Shown here: in pieces, positions 46,550 to 58,225 of the stretch | Position numbering within the stretch: the stretch's first letter is position 1 | Layout of the letters: each line of letters begins with the position of its first letter | Origin: Rhabdophis nuchalis | Taxonomy: Eukaryota > Chordata > Lepidosauria > Squamata > Natricidae | NCBI GenBank assembly: GCA_039707465.1 | Contig: CM077648.1 | Location: 24,118,119 to 24,182,118 of the forward strand | Length of the DNA: 64,000 nucleotides | Direction: 5' to 3' | Translations under genes and position numbers: made by a program | The notes under the pieces: generated by a model | Databases searched by the model: none | What the model was told of the DNA's origin: nothing | What the model saw: the letters and a program-made list of their open reading frames with translations, nothing else

Positions 46550-46650
46550 ATATTCGGGTCTTTTCCCATGTAAGATTGTGGTTGTCTTGGCAACGTTTCA
46601 GTGAGGTCTCACTCGCCATCTTCAGGCTGATGTTTTCGGCTTTGTGTTTA
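46550..46650 (-). repeat. Penelope-like terminal fragment
   Basis: The minus strand carries the terminal repeat type typical of Penelope-like elements, including a hammerhead-type core (46589-46625). The remaining part of the element is not present or not recognisable. Confidence 0.5.
46589..46625 (-). ncRNA. Hammerhead-ribozyme-like core (degenerate)
   Basis: Minus strand: CTGAAGA, then stem II AGTGAG-AC-CTCACT (perfect 6 bp, two-base loop), then GAAAC and GTTGCC. A working hammerhead core needs CUGAUGA and GAAA; here the T at the fifth core position is A. Penelope-like elements are known to carry hammerheads in their terminal repeats. Probably a decayed or variant copy; activity is not implied. 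Confidence 0.45.
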
Positions 46651-46689
46651 TGTGAGTTCACACTTGTAACTTGACAGCTTTAAGCAATG

Positions 46690-46985
46690 CCGGAGTTCCT
46701 GAGCCAACATGACTGGAGGAGGAATTCTGGGAGTTGAAGTCAAGTTTGAACACCCCTGGGGTTTTTTTTTCTAAAGGGTTTAGTGCAAGCTTCTTGTAAT
46801 TTGACAGCTTTGAGACTTGCATGCTTCAAATGCCAGAGTTTCTGAGCCAACATTTTGGTTGCTAAGCAAGAGCATTTTATAAGTTGGCCATGCCCACCCA
46901 GTCACATGGCCGGCAAGCCACTCCCACAAAGCAGGCCATACCTACAGAAGAGGTTCTAAAAATTTTTGAAACCCACCATTGGTGT
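46690..46985. repeat. hAT-related fragments
   Basis: 'aattctgggagttgaagtca' (MITE arm) near 46720, and 'agttggccatgcccaccca' with a 'gaaacccaccattg' end near 46967-46980, match pieces of the hAT families at 38586 and 38821. Boundaries unclear. Confidence 0.45.
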
Positions 46986-48673
46986 GATGTGATATTTGTC
47001 ATACTGTACCAGCTAGCCAAATCTTTGAACTGATCCTCCAACCACGATGCTTTATCTTGCTGTTTGAATTTTGGTTAAAATTAATACTAATAAACCTGTT
47101 TAGTTTTTGGCAATATCGCTGGCTGCTGATAGGCCATAACAACCAAAGGATGCCAAGTCATCTTTGTCTTCTTTTTTTGATACAGGCAACCAATTTAATT
47201 AACTATGTGAAAGCAGTGACTTCAGTAAAACATTAGACAAAGTATTTCTACAAGAGAAAAATGGCAAAATGTGGGTTGGCCTATGCTACTATTGCAGGAT
47301 GAAGAACTGGTGTAACAATCAAAGAAACTATGTCAGTGGCTCCAAGCCAACTGAAAGGAATATTGTATATATACAATATTTGCATTCTAAAATTGGGTGA
47401 GAGTTTGAAGGGAAGAAGTCTAACCTTGGCGTTGGGGAAGATTTATAGAATTCTGCCTCAATAAAAGGGAGGGAAAATAACTATTAATTGTGACCTGTTT
47501 TTCTATATTTATATTTATATTAGGCCGTTAATTCATTCAAGACCTCCTCATATGAACCAAGAATACTCCCTGGAGAAAAATATTCCCAAAGGAGTGGATA
47601 GCCAGTGGCATGTGAGACAGAAATGCAAGAGTAGCATATGTTTTCTTTCCAAGGGACCAGAAAGGAGATTCATTTTGGGCCCAGGAATATAAAATTGACA
47701 TTACTCAACCTCTCTTTCTAACTCGTCCTGATGAAGAAAAAGAGGAATTCATTTATGCATATACTAAATTATTCCATTCCCAGACAGTAGAGACAATCAC
47801 CGAAAACAGTAAGTCTATTTTTAAACACATCTATTAAAATATAATAGAATCCAATGAAGCTGCTAAAAATGGGACACGTGAAAGTCTCAATCCTCTTCCA
47901 ATTTAAAGATTCCAAGCATAATTTTTATGACTACATTGAGGCAATCTATAAAGTGTGCCATGCATCAAGGGAGAAGGGAAAATTACAAAATTGCATCGAA
48001 AAAGTATTGCTTAAAATGGGAAGAACGAGATAGAAGGCAGAAGAGCTTGCCAGGTTCGAGGGAGCCACCAAGGGATTTATTTGGAAGGGGACAATTAATC
48101 TTAATTTTTGTTGGTGTTGGATAAGCAAAGTATCATTCCCACTTGTTGCACGTGGTCGCTGTTGTGCCATATTTAACCACTGGTTGCAGTAATTTTAATT
48201 TTTAGCTGCCAATCTGATGTTTGCTCATTGGTTACTATGGTAACGAAGGGTGCAGAGCTGTTGGCTATTGATATATTCTATACATTCAAGATAAATATTC
48301 TAGAATCTAGAATATTCTGCCTGCTTGCCTGCCTGCCTATCAGCTCTCATTGCAATAGCAGTGGCTTGCTGGCAGGAAACTGTGTAGGGCATGTACAGTT
48401 CTAAAACTGCTTAAGATCTGAAAACAAAGTTAAAGTTAAATGCTAAACTTCTAAAAATGTTAAGGTTCTAAATCTACTCCCAAGGTATCATAAAAAGGGG
48501 GCAGATTCAAATTCAACAGCACGATATTCCACAATATGGATACCAACCTCACAAAAAAGTGCAGGAATTGATTTTAAACTATCCAGTTGTTGCATTGAGA
48601 TCATGGAGTATTAGGTAGATGGGAGAGATTTTGCAGGTAATTTAGGCCTTAAATCCTTTTAGGCTTCGTACAC
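46986..48673. other. No recognisable feature
   Basis: A short palindromic TTCTAGAATCTAGAATATTC lies near 48298. No family or exon recognised. Confidence 0.4.
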
Positions 48674-48869
<196 letters not shown>

Positions 48870-49320
48870 TTATATTTATAAACCGCCCCCTCTCCCCAAA
48901 GGGACTCGGGGCGGTGTACAGGAAAATTAAAAACCATCTAAAAACATACAATACACACAAGTTAAAAACGAATTAAACTACCCTGCACAAAATTTAAAAA
49001 CCATTAAAATTACCACCCATTAAAACCCAATAAACAATTTGAGAAAACAGACTGGGGCGAGAAGCGTAGATTAGGCCAAGCCGGCCTGATGAAACAAATA
49101 GGTTTTTACTTTTTGGCGGAAGGCGCGGAGGTCAGTAATCGTTCTGATATCCGGGGGTAGGTCGTTCCAGAGGGTCAGGCCCATCACAGAGAAGGCCCTT
49201 CCCCTGGGCGTCGCCGGCTGGCACTGCCTGGTGGACGGCACCCGGAGAAGTCCCTCTCTGTGTGAGCGAATCGGCCGAAGGGATGTATGGGGCAGGATAC
49301 GATCCCGCAAATAACTAGGT
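48870..49320 (-). repeat. L2-clade LINE, 3' end, antisense
   Basis: Minus frame 49071-49310 reads DRILPHTSLRPIRSHREGLL, LWNDLPPDIRTI and KTYLFHQAGLA without a stop. The terminal hairpin lies at plus 48883-48916. 5'-truncated near 49320. Confidence 0.9.
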
Positions 49321-50033
49321 TATGTGAACATTTTAAATTAAGCCTTGGGAAACTCTACTCGCTGAAAAGATGTATTCAAAGATCTTTCACACAAAAGATC
49401 TCCAAAATAATTGCCAGAGTAAAACGTTTAACAGCCCTCATAAGCCAAGCCAATACAGGATCTAAAGGGCAAATAATAGTGTGAACAAGGCCCTTACCTA
49501 CTTCTTCCGGAGAAAAAACAATTCAAACACACACAATTGCATGGTACCTTGGATACGTTATGCATATTTTGATACCAGGTTCAGTGTGAATCTGAGTGAA
49601 TTTATTTGTGAAGAACCGTGAAAGTTGCATACAGCAAAGCTCAAATGTTACTAAAGTTGCCAATGGGTTACTTCATTTTCCCAACAACTGCAAAAAATGT
49701 CCATTGGTTAATTCTCTATACTACTTTCTGAGGGAAGTGGGCAGTTTCTAAATGTGATAGATAAATAAATAAAAATAAATTACTTTTCCTCTTCTCTCCA
49801 ATAGCCACAGCCTGGGATTTATGATGGTACTGTGTCCAATGGATTCATCCATAAATTTCTGCCACAGTTATTCAAGCCATCTTGGTCTTATGTTTTATCA
49901 GCCACGATACATGGAGCATACACAATGCACAATACATGGAGCATGGTGGCTCTGAAAAAAGGCAGAGAACAATTATCATGTGCCCATAATACTGCTGATT
50001 TTTATCGTTGCCTGTACATGCCTATAAAAATCT
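49321..50033. other. No recognisable feature
   Basis: An old 'gataaataaataaaaataaa' tail lies near 49760. No family or exon recognised otherwise. Confidence 0.4.
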
Positions 50034-50034
50034 A

Positions 50035-50097
<63 letters not shown>
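50034..50097 (+). repeat. (AAT)n microsatellite
   Basis: About 21 pure units. No LINE recognised beside it. Confidence 0.95.
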
Positions 50098-50098
<1 letters not shown>

Positions 50099-50426
50099 TT
50101 CTGTTATCATTCCATATCTCCACTAGATCACCGGTAGGTGAATCATTTGGCTCTAATAAAGCATCCATCAGGTCTGCCTGGCATCTAATCCACTTCATTA
50201 GCCCTCAACATAATCAGATTCCCCACCTCACTCCCTGCTGCAGTGAGAAAGTTGCTACATGGCACAACTCTGTAAGTATTCACCTGCCTCCTTACTCCAC
50301 CCACCTTTTCACTGATTCAATGCATTCTTCATTCTGTCCACAAGTTATGAGGCTCTAGGCTTTATTCCTATTCTTGTAAAAATAGCACCATTGCACTCCA
50401 GTAAAGGCTTTGACATCACAGAGACA

Positions 50427-50474
<48 letters not shown>

Positions 50475-50831
50475 CCTATAGTTTCGGAATTACTGTTGTC
50501 ATGACAGCAGCTTTATGTTTCAGAGCACAAAGAAGGAAAAGTAGAACAGTCGCTCCGTATGGCCTGCCACCTTGCCAATTTCCATTTCTTCTCCAGCTAC
50601 CTTGAATGGTAAGACATCTCAGCAGAAGATCTGTTGACTTTTTTTCTCATTTTTCCATGCCATCTACCCTCCCTTCTCTAGGAGAGACTTGACAATTAAA
50701 AATTAAATTGTCTTTTGCTACTTTCAAAATATGAACGCATAATCCGTTCCTGTGAAAGTTCTGCTTTCTTCTCAGCTACCTTTATACATTGTATTAAGGA
50801 TAATTTCAAAATGTTAAAAACTAGGGATAAG
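50098..50831. other. No recognisable gene; (AC)n
   Basis: An AC microsatellite lies at 50429-50476. No family or exon recognised otherwise. Confidence 0.45.
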
Positions 50832-51216
50832 GCTAGAAGCAGAGATGGTATTCAAGCAGTTTTGACCGGTTCTGGCAAACTGGTAGAGGAAATTTTGACT
50901 AGTTCGGAGAATCGGCAAATTCCACCTCTGGCTGGCTCCACCCCCATCTATTCATTTTTCAAGATGGCGGCGCGCTTAGGCGCAGCGGCTTTGAGCTCCT
51001 GGTGTCACAGCAGAGTTAGACAAAAACTAGTCTATACCCACAGAGAGTTATTAAGTCATTATTAACTTATTATTAAAGATAAAGATCTTCTAGTTGACTC
51101 AATATTGCCAGCGACTTCCAGCAGTCTCATAATATACTGAGTGACACAGTAAGACTGCCAGGACCTCCATGGAACATTGTTTGGCCTAGGAGGCAGCGAA
51201 GGGAACCGGAGCGGAG

Positions 51217-51600
51217 GTGGGGATGCAGAGCAGGTTTGCTAGTTCGATTATGGAAGCAGCTTCACAGACCAGCATTGCCAAGCATTTCTTAACCAACTCT
51301 GGATCTTTTGTCCACAAAACCGATGAACTGGAGCTATGGATGGCAGCGAATGGGCTCATTGGTGACTGCTGTGTGATGATCATCACAGAGACCTGGCTTC
51401 ATCCACTTATACCGGATGCGTCTGTGGAGCTAACTAGCCGCACCACACACCGCTTTGACAGAGACAACAACTCTGGTGGAAGCAAGGGTGGAGGACTGTG
51501 TATTTACACCCATGATAACTGGTGTACTAGTGGTGGAGATGCTTGTGCGCACTGTTCTGCAAATGTGGAATTTCCAACTGTCATTTGTCGGCCATTTTAA
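51217..51600 (+). pseudogene. Non-LTR APE-type endonuclease N-terminal fragment
   Basis: A 127-codon frame with a non-conserved start part, then IITETWLHPLIPDASVEL (the ETW contains the catalytic Glu, near residue 53), SRTTHRFDRDNNSGGSKGGGLCIY (near 68-92) and VEFPTVICRPF at the end. These are motifs of the AP-endonuclease domain of Jockey-group LINEs (CR1/L2/Rex1). A TAA at 51598-51600 replaces the usual Tyr codon, and coding then continues in frame as SVMVVTAVCIPPDANVSTML to 51690. The catalytic GDFN and SDH parts are absent. Not functional. Confidence 0.75.
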
Positions 51601-51720
51601 CTGCCTGGAGAGATTTCTGTTATGGTTGTCACTGCTGTCTGTATTCCACCTGATGCAAATGTTAGCACAATGCTCAAACCAATTTCATTGTAATTTTATT
51701 TTATTTTATTACAATAACAA

Positions 51721-51721
51721 G

Positions 51722-51804
<83 letters not shown>
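51721..51804 (+). repeat. (ATT)n microsatellite
   Basis: About 28 units at the 3' tail of the LINE derivative. Confidence 0.95.
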
Positions 51805-51805
<1 letters not shown>

Positions 51806-52179
51806 TGCTGCCTCCTGAGTTCCAGCTGATCAGTGTCCCAGCTAATCAGCTGGATCTTCTTCTGTTGCTGGAAAGCAAATTAGTGGGGTGGAGAGGGAAT
51901 AGAGATTTTACAGTATCCTTCCCCTGGAGTGGGATGGAAATAGAGATTTTACAGTATCCTTCCCCTTAAATGGGTGGAGATTGCCAGAACTGGTCAGAAC
52001 TTGCTGAATATCACCTCTGCTTCCTCTGGAGTGGGGTGGGAAGGGAATAGAGATTTTACAGTATCCTTTCCCCAGGAGTGGGGAGGGAATGGGGATTTTG
52101 TAGTATCTTTCCCCTGCCACGCCCACCAAGCCACAGAATCAGTAGTAAAAATTTTTTGAATCCCACTACTTGCTAGAAG

Positions 52180-52919
52180 CTGGGAGAAAATTCAGTGTGA
52201 CCTGCATGTATCCAAGAAATGGTGTTTTTTTTTTAGCTATAATTGTATTGGTTCATGATAATAAAAAAGATACACGAGCCACTTTTGATATAAAGAACAC
52301 AAGTAAAAAAGAAAACTAGAGGAGATATGCTTTCAAAGCTAAAACAAAGTCCCTAATTATAAATAGGAATATACTGTATATTCACTGCAGATGATGCTAC
52401 TGCAGTTTGGGACTTCATGGAGTTCTGTATGTCTACATGTGGAATTCCTTATTAATCTGCTAACAAAAGCCAGATTTCTCTCCATAATTGCAGCGTATTG
52501 CAGGAGATCTACTTCTATTCTTGCCGTGAAAGACAAGGGATGAAATTAAAATTTATAGGAATTGAAGGAGGAATAAGCAACTTTACGCAGACCACAGAAA
52601 AGGAGTATGGAATAATCAGCCCAAGAAAATAAATGCAGGCAATAAAAGGAAAATAAAACGAGACATAATTAATGCTAGTTTACAATTATATCATTCATGT
52701 ACTTGTTCATCCTTGCTTCCACCATATGCATCCACTATTTTTTGCTCTTCATACTTCTCTCTACTTCTGAGGCTCTCATCAACTGCATCCAATCATCATT
52801 TCCCTGGCCTTCCCATTAATTTTGGCCCATTCACTCCTCCTTTACATATTTGCTTAACCATATGATTCTCATTCAATCTATTTGTCCAAATCACCGGAAT
52901 TTTTTCATACCGCTCACTC
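52180..52919. other. No recognisable gene
   Basis: AT-rich, then a CT-rich stretch from about 52680. The CT-rich character resumes at 57484 beyond the L1 (CATTCATTC-type), so the L1 may have inserted into an older unassigned repeat. Confidence 0.4.
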
Positions 52920-52932
52920 ATTTTTTTTTTTT

Positions 52933-53148
52933 ATTAAACAATTTTTGTTTTTATTTTTAAACAAACACAAATAAGTATAACAAAAAACAAAAAAACATAA
53001 AGTCCATCTTCCATTACAAATTGTAGAAAATGTGTCAGTTGGTTACATACTGTACATCTCTTCCATAGTCATAATCATATCAAATCACATATTTTAGTTC
53101 AAATATATTTATATATATTACAATTATTATACCTCAACCTTCATTTGA
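52933..53148 (-). other. L1 3' untranslated region
   Basis: About 215 bp, AT-rich, without a strong G-rich tract, ending in AATAAAAAA just before the poly(A). Confidence 0.75.
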
Positions 53149-56100
53149 CTATCTTGTTTCCAGCCATTGATAAAATTTATTCCAAATTTCATAAAATTGT
53201 TCATTGTCTTGTTCTCTAATTTCAAATGTTAATTTATTCATCTCTGCACATTCCATAATTTTATAGATAATTTCTTGCTCTGATGGTAATTTGTCATTTC
53301 TCCAATTTTTAGCAAAGACGATTCTAGCGGCTGTCAAAATATTCACAATTAGGTATCTCAAATTTTTGTCGAATGTTTCTAAATTAAGTCCAAGCAGGAA
53401 GAGTTCGGGTTTGAAATCTATTTGTTTTCCTGTTATTTTGCCCAACCATGTGTGGATCATATTCCAATAATTTTGGGCCTCCGAGCAAGTCCACCACATA
53501 TGGTAGTAAGTACCAGGCGTCTGATGGCATTTCCAGCATTTTTGAGATTTGTTCTTGCTCATTTTTGAGATTCTTGAGGGTGATAGATGCCACCTGTAGA
53601 ACATCTTGTATAGGTTCTCTTTATAGGCTGTTGACATTGTCATTTTGTAATTCTGTGTCCACAATTTTTGCCACTTATCTAGGTCGATCCCATGCCCGAA
53701 GTTTTTCCCCCATATTATCATTGTTTCTTTCACTTGCTCTTCCTGGAGTTTAAACTCTAATAAGTAGGCATAGAGTTTTTAAATTGTTTTTTCATCGACG
53801 CCTGTTAATATTTTGTCTAATTCTGTCATTTTGTCATAAACTCCTCCTTTTTTTTTGTCTTCCTTATATCTTGAGTATATTTGTGTGTATGTGTACCAAT
53901 TAATATCCATTCCTTCTTGTTTTAGTTCCTGAATAGTCTTAAGATCACCCCTTGAGTTTAATAAATCCGAATATCTAATTGTTCGTTCCCTTTTGTGTAT
54001 TATTGCGTATGTAAATGCTTCCGTAATTGATACCCAGACTGGTATTTTGAGATAATGCAATTTCTTGATCTTCTCCCAATTTACAATCAGAAATTCCCTT
54101 ACGTAGTGCCTTCTGAAAATGCCATGTTTCCTGCTGGTTCGGTACCATAGAGCTGCGTGCCATCCTGATGGCAAATCATGTCCCTCTAATGTTAATAATC
54201 TTGTATTTCTTAGTGTAATCCAGTCTTTAATCCACATCAGATTCGCAGCTTGATGATATAGTTCCCAATCAGGCAATCCCATACCTCCCCTTATTTTGGT
54301 ATCTTGTAAAATTTTTAATTTTATTCTAGCTTTTTTCCCTTGCCATATGAACTTTAAGACCATTTTCCTTAATTTTTCGAAAAAGTCCTTGCCCAATCTA
54401 ATTGGGATTGTCTGGAATAAGTATAGTACCTTAGGCAAAATATTCATTTTTATCGTGGCTATTCTCCCTAGTAATGATAGTTGTAAATTCTGCCATCTCG
54501 TAAGATCTACTTCTATTTGTTGCATGAGCTTAGAGTAATTCTCCTTTTTAAGGGTGCTGCATCTCGACGTCAAAAGGATTCCTAAATATTTAAGCTTGTT
54601 TGTGATTTGAATTTTCAAGATTTCTGTTAATTCTTCTTTCTGTCTTCTTGTCATATTCTTTGTTAAGATTTGTGTCTTGTCTTTATTTATTTTCAGACCT
54701 GTTATTTTCCCATATTCCTCAATTTTCCCTATCAGTTTGGACGCGGTTGTAAGTGGTTCTTCGAGGATAAAAACTAGGTCGTCTGCAAAAGCTTGTAATT
54801 TATATTGTTCTTTCCTAATTGTCATTCCCTTTATTTCTTTGTCTTCTCTTATCTTTCTATTTAACACTTCTAGCGTTAATACGAAAAGTAAAGGTGATAG
54901 TGGGCAACCTTGTCTTGTGCCTCTTTTTATCTGGATGTTATCTGAAAGCTCTCCATTTATTATTATCTTGGCTGTTTGGTTGTGATATATAGTGCTTATA
55001 ACATGTATAAAGTTTTGACCAAATTCCATTTGTTCTAGCTGCTGCAACATAAACTTCCAATTCACGTTATCAAAGGCTTTTTGTGCATCGAGAAATATCA
55101 AAGCCATTTGTTTTTCAGAATGTGCTTCATAATATTCCAACGTATTCAAAATTATTCTCATGTTGTCTTTAATTTGTCTCTTTGGTAAAAATCCATTTTG
55201 ATCTGGATGTATAAAATTGTTTAAGTATTTTTTGAGCCTTTCTGCTAGTATTGATGCAAATAATTTATAATCCGAGTTTAACAATGAAATTGGTCGGTAA
55301 TTCTTTACCTGCAGGAGATCTGTTCCTTCCTTTGGTATCAGTGAAATATAGGCTTCTGACCAAGAATTCGGCATTTTGCTACCAGACATAATTTCATTCA
55401 TCAATTCTAATAAAGGAAAGGATAGTACTTCCTCCAAGGTTTTATAAAACTCTCCTGGGAGGCCATCCGGTCCCGGGGCTTTCCCATTTTTTTGTCTTTT
55501 AATAGCTTCAGTTAGTTCCATCATCGTTATCTTTGCATTTAGTATATTTCTGCTATCATCCGCTATAACCGGGAGATTTGCCTCTTGTAAGTAGTTTTTA
55601 ACATCCTGTTCTAGTGTATTTTCTTTTTCGTATAGTTTCATATAATATTCCTGAGCAATTTTTTTTTTCTCCTCATTTGAGTAATGTATTTGTCCTTGTT
55701 CATTTTTTAATTGTGGAATCTTCCTTGTCTCTCTCTCTTTCTTTAGTTTGTATGCCAACCATCTTCCAGGTTTATTTGCGTTTTCAAAATAATTCTGTTT
55801 TGCAGATCTTATCTTCTGAGCCAATTCTTCTTTTTCTGAAATATCTATTTTATGTTTAATCAGATCCATCTTCATTCTAATATCTTTTCTCTGTGGTAGT
55901 TTCTGTAGTTCTTTTTCCAGTGTTTTATATTCATTCTCTAATCTTTTCTGTAGCCCTCTTTTCTCTTTATTTCTTCTTCTTGTATAATCTATTATTAAAC
56001 CTCTAGTAACTGCTTTCATTGCATCCCATGCATTCTGAATAGATGTATCTTCTTTTTTGTTTTCTTTAAAGTAACACCTCAGTTCTTTTTCCATTTTACT

Positions 56101-56873
56101 TGTAAAGTTTTTCTCTTTCAATATTACATTATTTAATGTCCATCTGGATCTAATCTTTGACCCTTTCCACTTGATTATCATTGGATTGTGGTCTGCCCAG
56201 GTACTGGCTTCTATTTCCACTTCTTGAACTAGGTCACTTAACTCTGAAGAGAGCCAAATCATGTCTATCCTTGAAAATGATAGGTGTCTATAAGAATAGT
56301 ACGTGTATTGTTCTTTGTTTGGATTTCTTTCTCTCCATATGTCTTTTAAATTCATTTCATCTGCCATCTTGAAAAAGACTTCGGTAATATTTTTCTTTTT
56401 ATTTTAGACGTCCTAGTTGCTTTATAATCTCTACTTTGGTTTGGGATTCCATTAAAATCTCCTATCATACAAATGTCCGCATATTCTAACTCCAAAGTCT
56501 TTTCATGTAGTTTCTTAAAGAATTCATCCTGTTTCTCATTTGGTGCATAGATTGCTATTAAGAGTATTTTTTTGTTGTTGTCCGTGATTTCAATCATCAA
56601 GATCCTTCCATCTTCATCTGCATAGATTTGCTTGGTTGGTATGCTATCTTTAACGTAAATAACCACACCTCTTTTTTTAAGGTCTGCCAATGAGGAAAAA
56701 AATTTCCCAAGTTTGGGTTGTATTAATAAGTACGCATCTTTCTTTCGAATATGTGTCTCTTGTAAACAAATAATTTGTGTTTTTATTTTTCCTAGTTTCT
56801 GGAATATTTTTTTTCTTTTAACTGGGGAGTTAAGTCCATTTATATTAATTGAGAAAATTGAGTTTTGTTCCAT
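53149..56873 (-). pseudogene. L1 ORF2 (endonuclease + reverse transcriptase), two lesions
   Basis: About 1,240 codons, close to the usual L1 ORF2 length. Endonuclease (56873-56352): INGLNSPVK, LQETHIRKKDA, LIAIYAPN, GDFNGIPNQSRD. A one-base shift in an A-rich run near 56391-56404 moves to the frame of 56367, which continues endonuclease (RIDMIW, WADHNPM; SDH reads ADH). Reverse transcriptase: PDGLPGEFYK, NYRPISLLNSDYKLFA, DQNGFLPKRQI, ALIFLDAQKAFDNVNW, GTRQGCPLSPLLFVL, LQAFADDLVFIL (catalytic FADD intact). A TAA at 53779-53781 interrupts the C-terminus; the same frame continues to 53149 with a CWKCHQTPGTYYHMWWTC Cys/His motif. In known L1s this protein nicks target DNA and copies the element RNA. 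As it stands it cannot make a full protein. Confidence 0.95.
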
Positions 56874-56876
56874 ATC

Positions 56877-57482
56877 TTATGTTTTGTATTGAGGATTTAT
56901 AGCTCTAGTTGTTCTTATTTCTCTCTGTTCTCTGGTTTCCAGTCCTGGTATAGCCTCATCTTCTGTGGCCACTCCGCCTACTGCACCTTCTAATGGTCCC
57001 TCTGATCTTATTAGCAATGAATGCTCTTTCTCCGTCGTTCCATTGACATGTCTTCTGTAAAACTCTTCTGCTTTTTGTATAGTATCTAGTCTATATCTCT
57101 GTCCTTCCCATGTAAATATCAAACCTTCCGGTATGAGCCATCTAAACTGGGTTCCTTTTCTTATCAAAAATGTAGATAAAAACTGGTATCCTCTTCTCTT
57201 TTCCCTCACTTTTCTTGGGATTTGCTTTAACACTGTGATTTCCTTTGCTCTATATTCCAGTTTTTTGTCTCTTGTTTTCTGTAGTATTCGAAATCTCAGG
57301 ATCTTTTTGGTGAACCTTACATGTATTTCTCTTGGTAAAGCATTTCTGGTTGCATACCTCGTATTCACTCTGAACGCATCATCTATTCCATCCCGTATTA
57401 ATTCCTGTGGAGTTTCTAATATCTCTGTTAACATTTCTGATATTATTATAGGGAGGTCCTCATTTTTGTAATCAATCCACAT
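56877..57482 (-). pseudogene. L1 ORF1 C-terminal part
   Basis: A 201-codon frame. It contains the C-terminal half of an L1 ORF1 protein, the RNA-binding chaperone that packages L1 RNA: RYATRNALPREIHVRFTKKILRFRILQKTR (RRM to C-terminal domain boundary, near residues 43-72), GYQFLSTFLIRKGTQF and LIFTWEGQRYRLDTIQKAEEFYRR (C-terminal domain). The N-terminal coiled coil is lost by 5' truncation. The first ATG is internal and not the natural start. Its stop TAA is 3 nt before the ORF2 ATG and in the same frame. Confidence 0.85.
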
Positions 57483-57537
57483 TCATTCAACACCCATTCA
57501 TTCTTAATCCTGTCTCTTCTTTCTTTACCACATGCAC

Positions 57538-57538
<1 letters not shown>

Positions 57539-57623
<85 letters not shown>
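57539..57623 (+). repeat. (AAT)n microsatellite
   Basis: About 28 units adjoining the 3' end of an antisense CR1. Confidence 0.95.
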
Positions 57624-57624
<1 letters not shown>

Positions 57625-58225
57625 AATAGCAGAGTTGGAAGGGACCTTGTAGGTCTTCTAGTCCAACCCCCTGCGTGGGCAGGAGCCTTATATCATTTCA
57701 GACAAATGGCTATCTAACATCTTTTTAAAGACTTCCAGGGTTGGGGCATTCACAACTTGCCTCTGGAGGCAAGCTGTTCCAGAGGTTAATTGTTCTAACT
57801 GTCAGGAAATTTCTCCTTAGTTCTAAATTGCTTCTCTCCTTGATTAGTTTCCACCCATTTCTTCTTGTCCTGCCCCCAGGTGCCTTGGAGAATAGTTTGA
57901 CTCCCTCTTCTTTGTGGCACCCTCTGAGATATCGGAACACTGCTATCATGTCTCCCCTGGTCCTTCTCTTCATCAAACTAGACATACCCAGCACCTGCAG
58001 CCGTTCTTCATATGTTTTAGTCTCCAGTTCCCTAATCATCTTGGTTGCTCTTCTCTGCACTCTTTCCAGAGTTTCCACGTCTTTTCTACATCGTGGCGAC
58101 CAAAACTGTATGCAGTATTCCAAGTGTAGCCTTACCAAGGCACTTATACAGTGGCATTAACACTTCACGTGATCTAGATTCTATCCCTCTGTTTATGCAG
58201 CCTAGAACTGTGTTGGCTTCTTAAG
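57622..58225 (-). repeat. CR1 LINE 3' end, antisense
   Basis: 'acaatagcagagttggaagg' at the tail. Minus frame 58138-57725 reads RLHLEYCIQFWSP, RVQRRATKMIRELETKTYEERL, RRTRGDMIAVFRYLRGCHKEEG and RRNFLTVRTINLWNSLPPE. It ends with a small duplication ('cttgcctctggaggcaag') that shifts the frame. The match runs on to about 58225. Well preserved. Confidence 0.9.

Larger units (their letters stand above)
50948..51805 (+). mobile_element. LINE-derived element with endonuclease fragment only
   Basis: It starts near a CAAGATGGCGGC motif (50960-50971, YY1-type site as in L1 promoters). It carries an endonuclease N-terminal fragment (51217-51690), then jumps directly to a 'caaaccaatttcattgtaa' 3' tail and (ATT)n. 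No reverse transcriptase. The same internal junction recurs at 10325-10530, so this is a family of deletion derivatives rather than one broken copy. Confidence 0.6.
50840..52171. mobile_element. hAT-type element with nested LINE derivative
   Basis: Left end CAGAGATGGTATTC, right end GAATCCCACTACTT. Perfect 8-bp duplications GCTAGAAG lie at 50832-50839 and 52172-52179. The body has three 'agagattttacagtatcctt' direct repeats (about 51901, 51941, 52049). The family body is interrupted between 'cacccccatcta' (50940-50951) and 'gctgcctcctgagttcc' (51808-51824) by the LINE derivative. Confidence 0.85.
52921..57490 (-). mobile_element. L1 LINE, 5'-truncated, nearly full ORF2
   Basis: About 4.6 kb on the minus strand: the end of ORF1 (57482-56877), ORF2 (56873-53149), a 3' untranslated region (53148-52933) and a 12-base poly(A) (plus T run 52921-52932). 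The 5' untranslated region and most of ORF1 are missing. ORF2 has one frameshift and one in-frame stop. I found no convincing target duplication. It is the most intact retroelement in the window and so is likely to be fairly young. Confidence 0.95.

Noticed and set aside
52912..57500. Target duplication for the L1 (CTCACTCA at left against CATTCATTC at right)
   Set aside because: Similarity is weak and the region is CATTC-rich; not convincing. The L1 5' border is therefore approximate.
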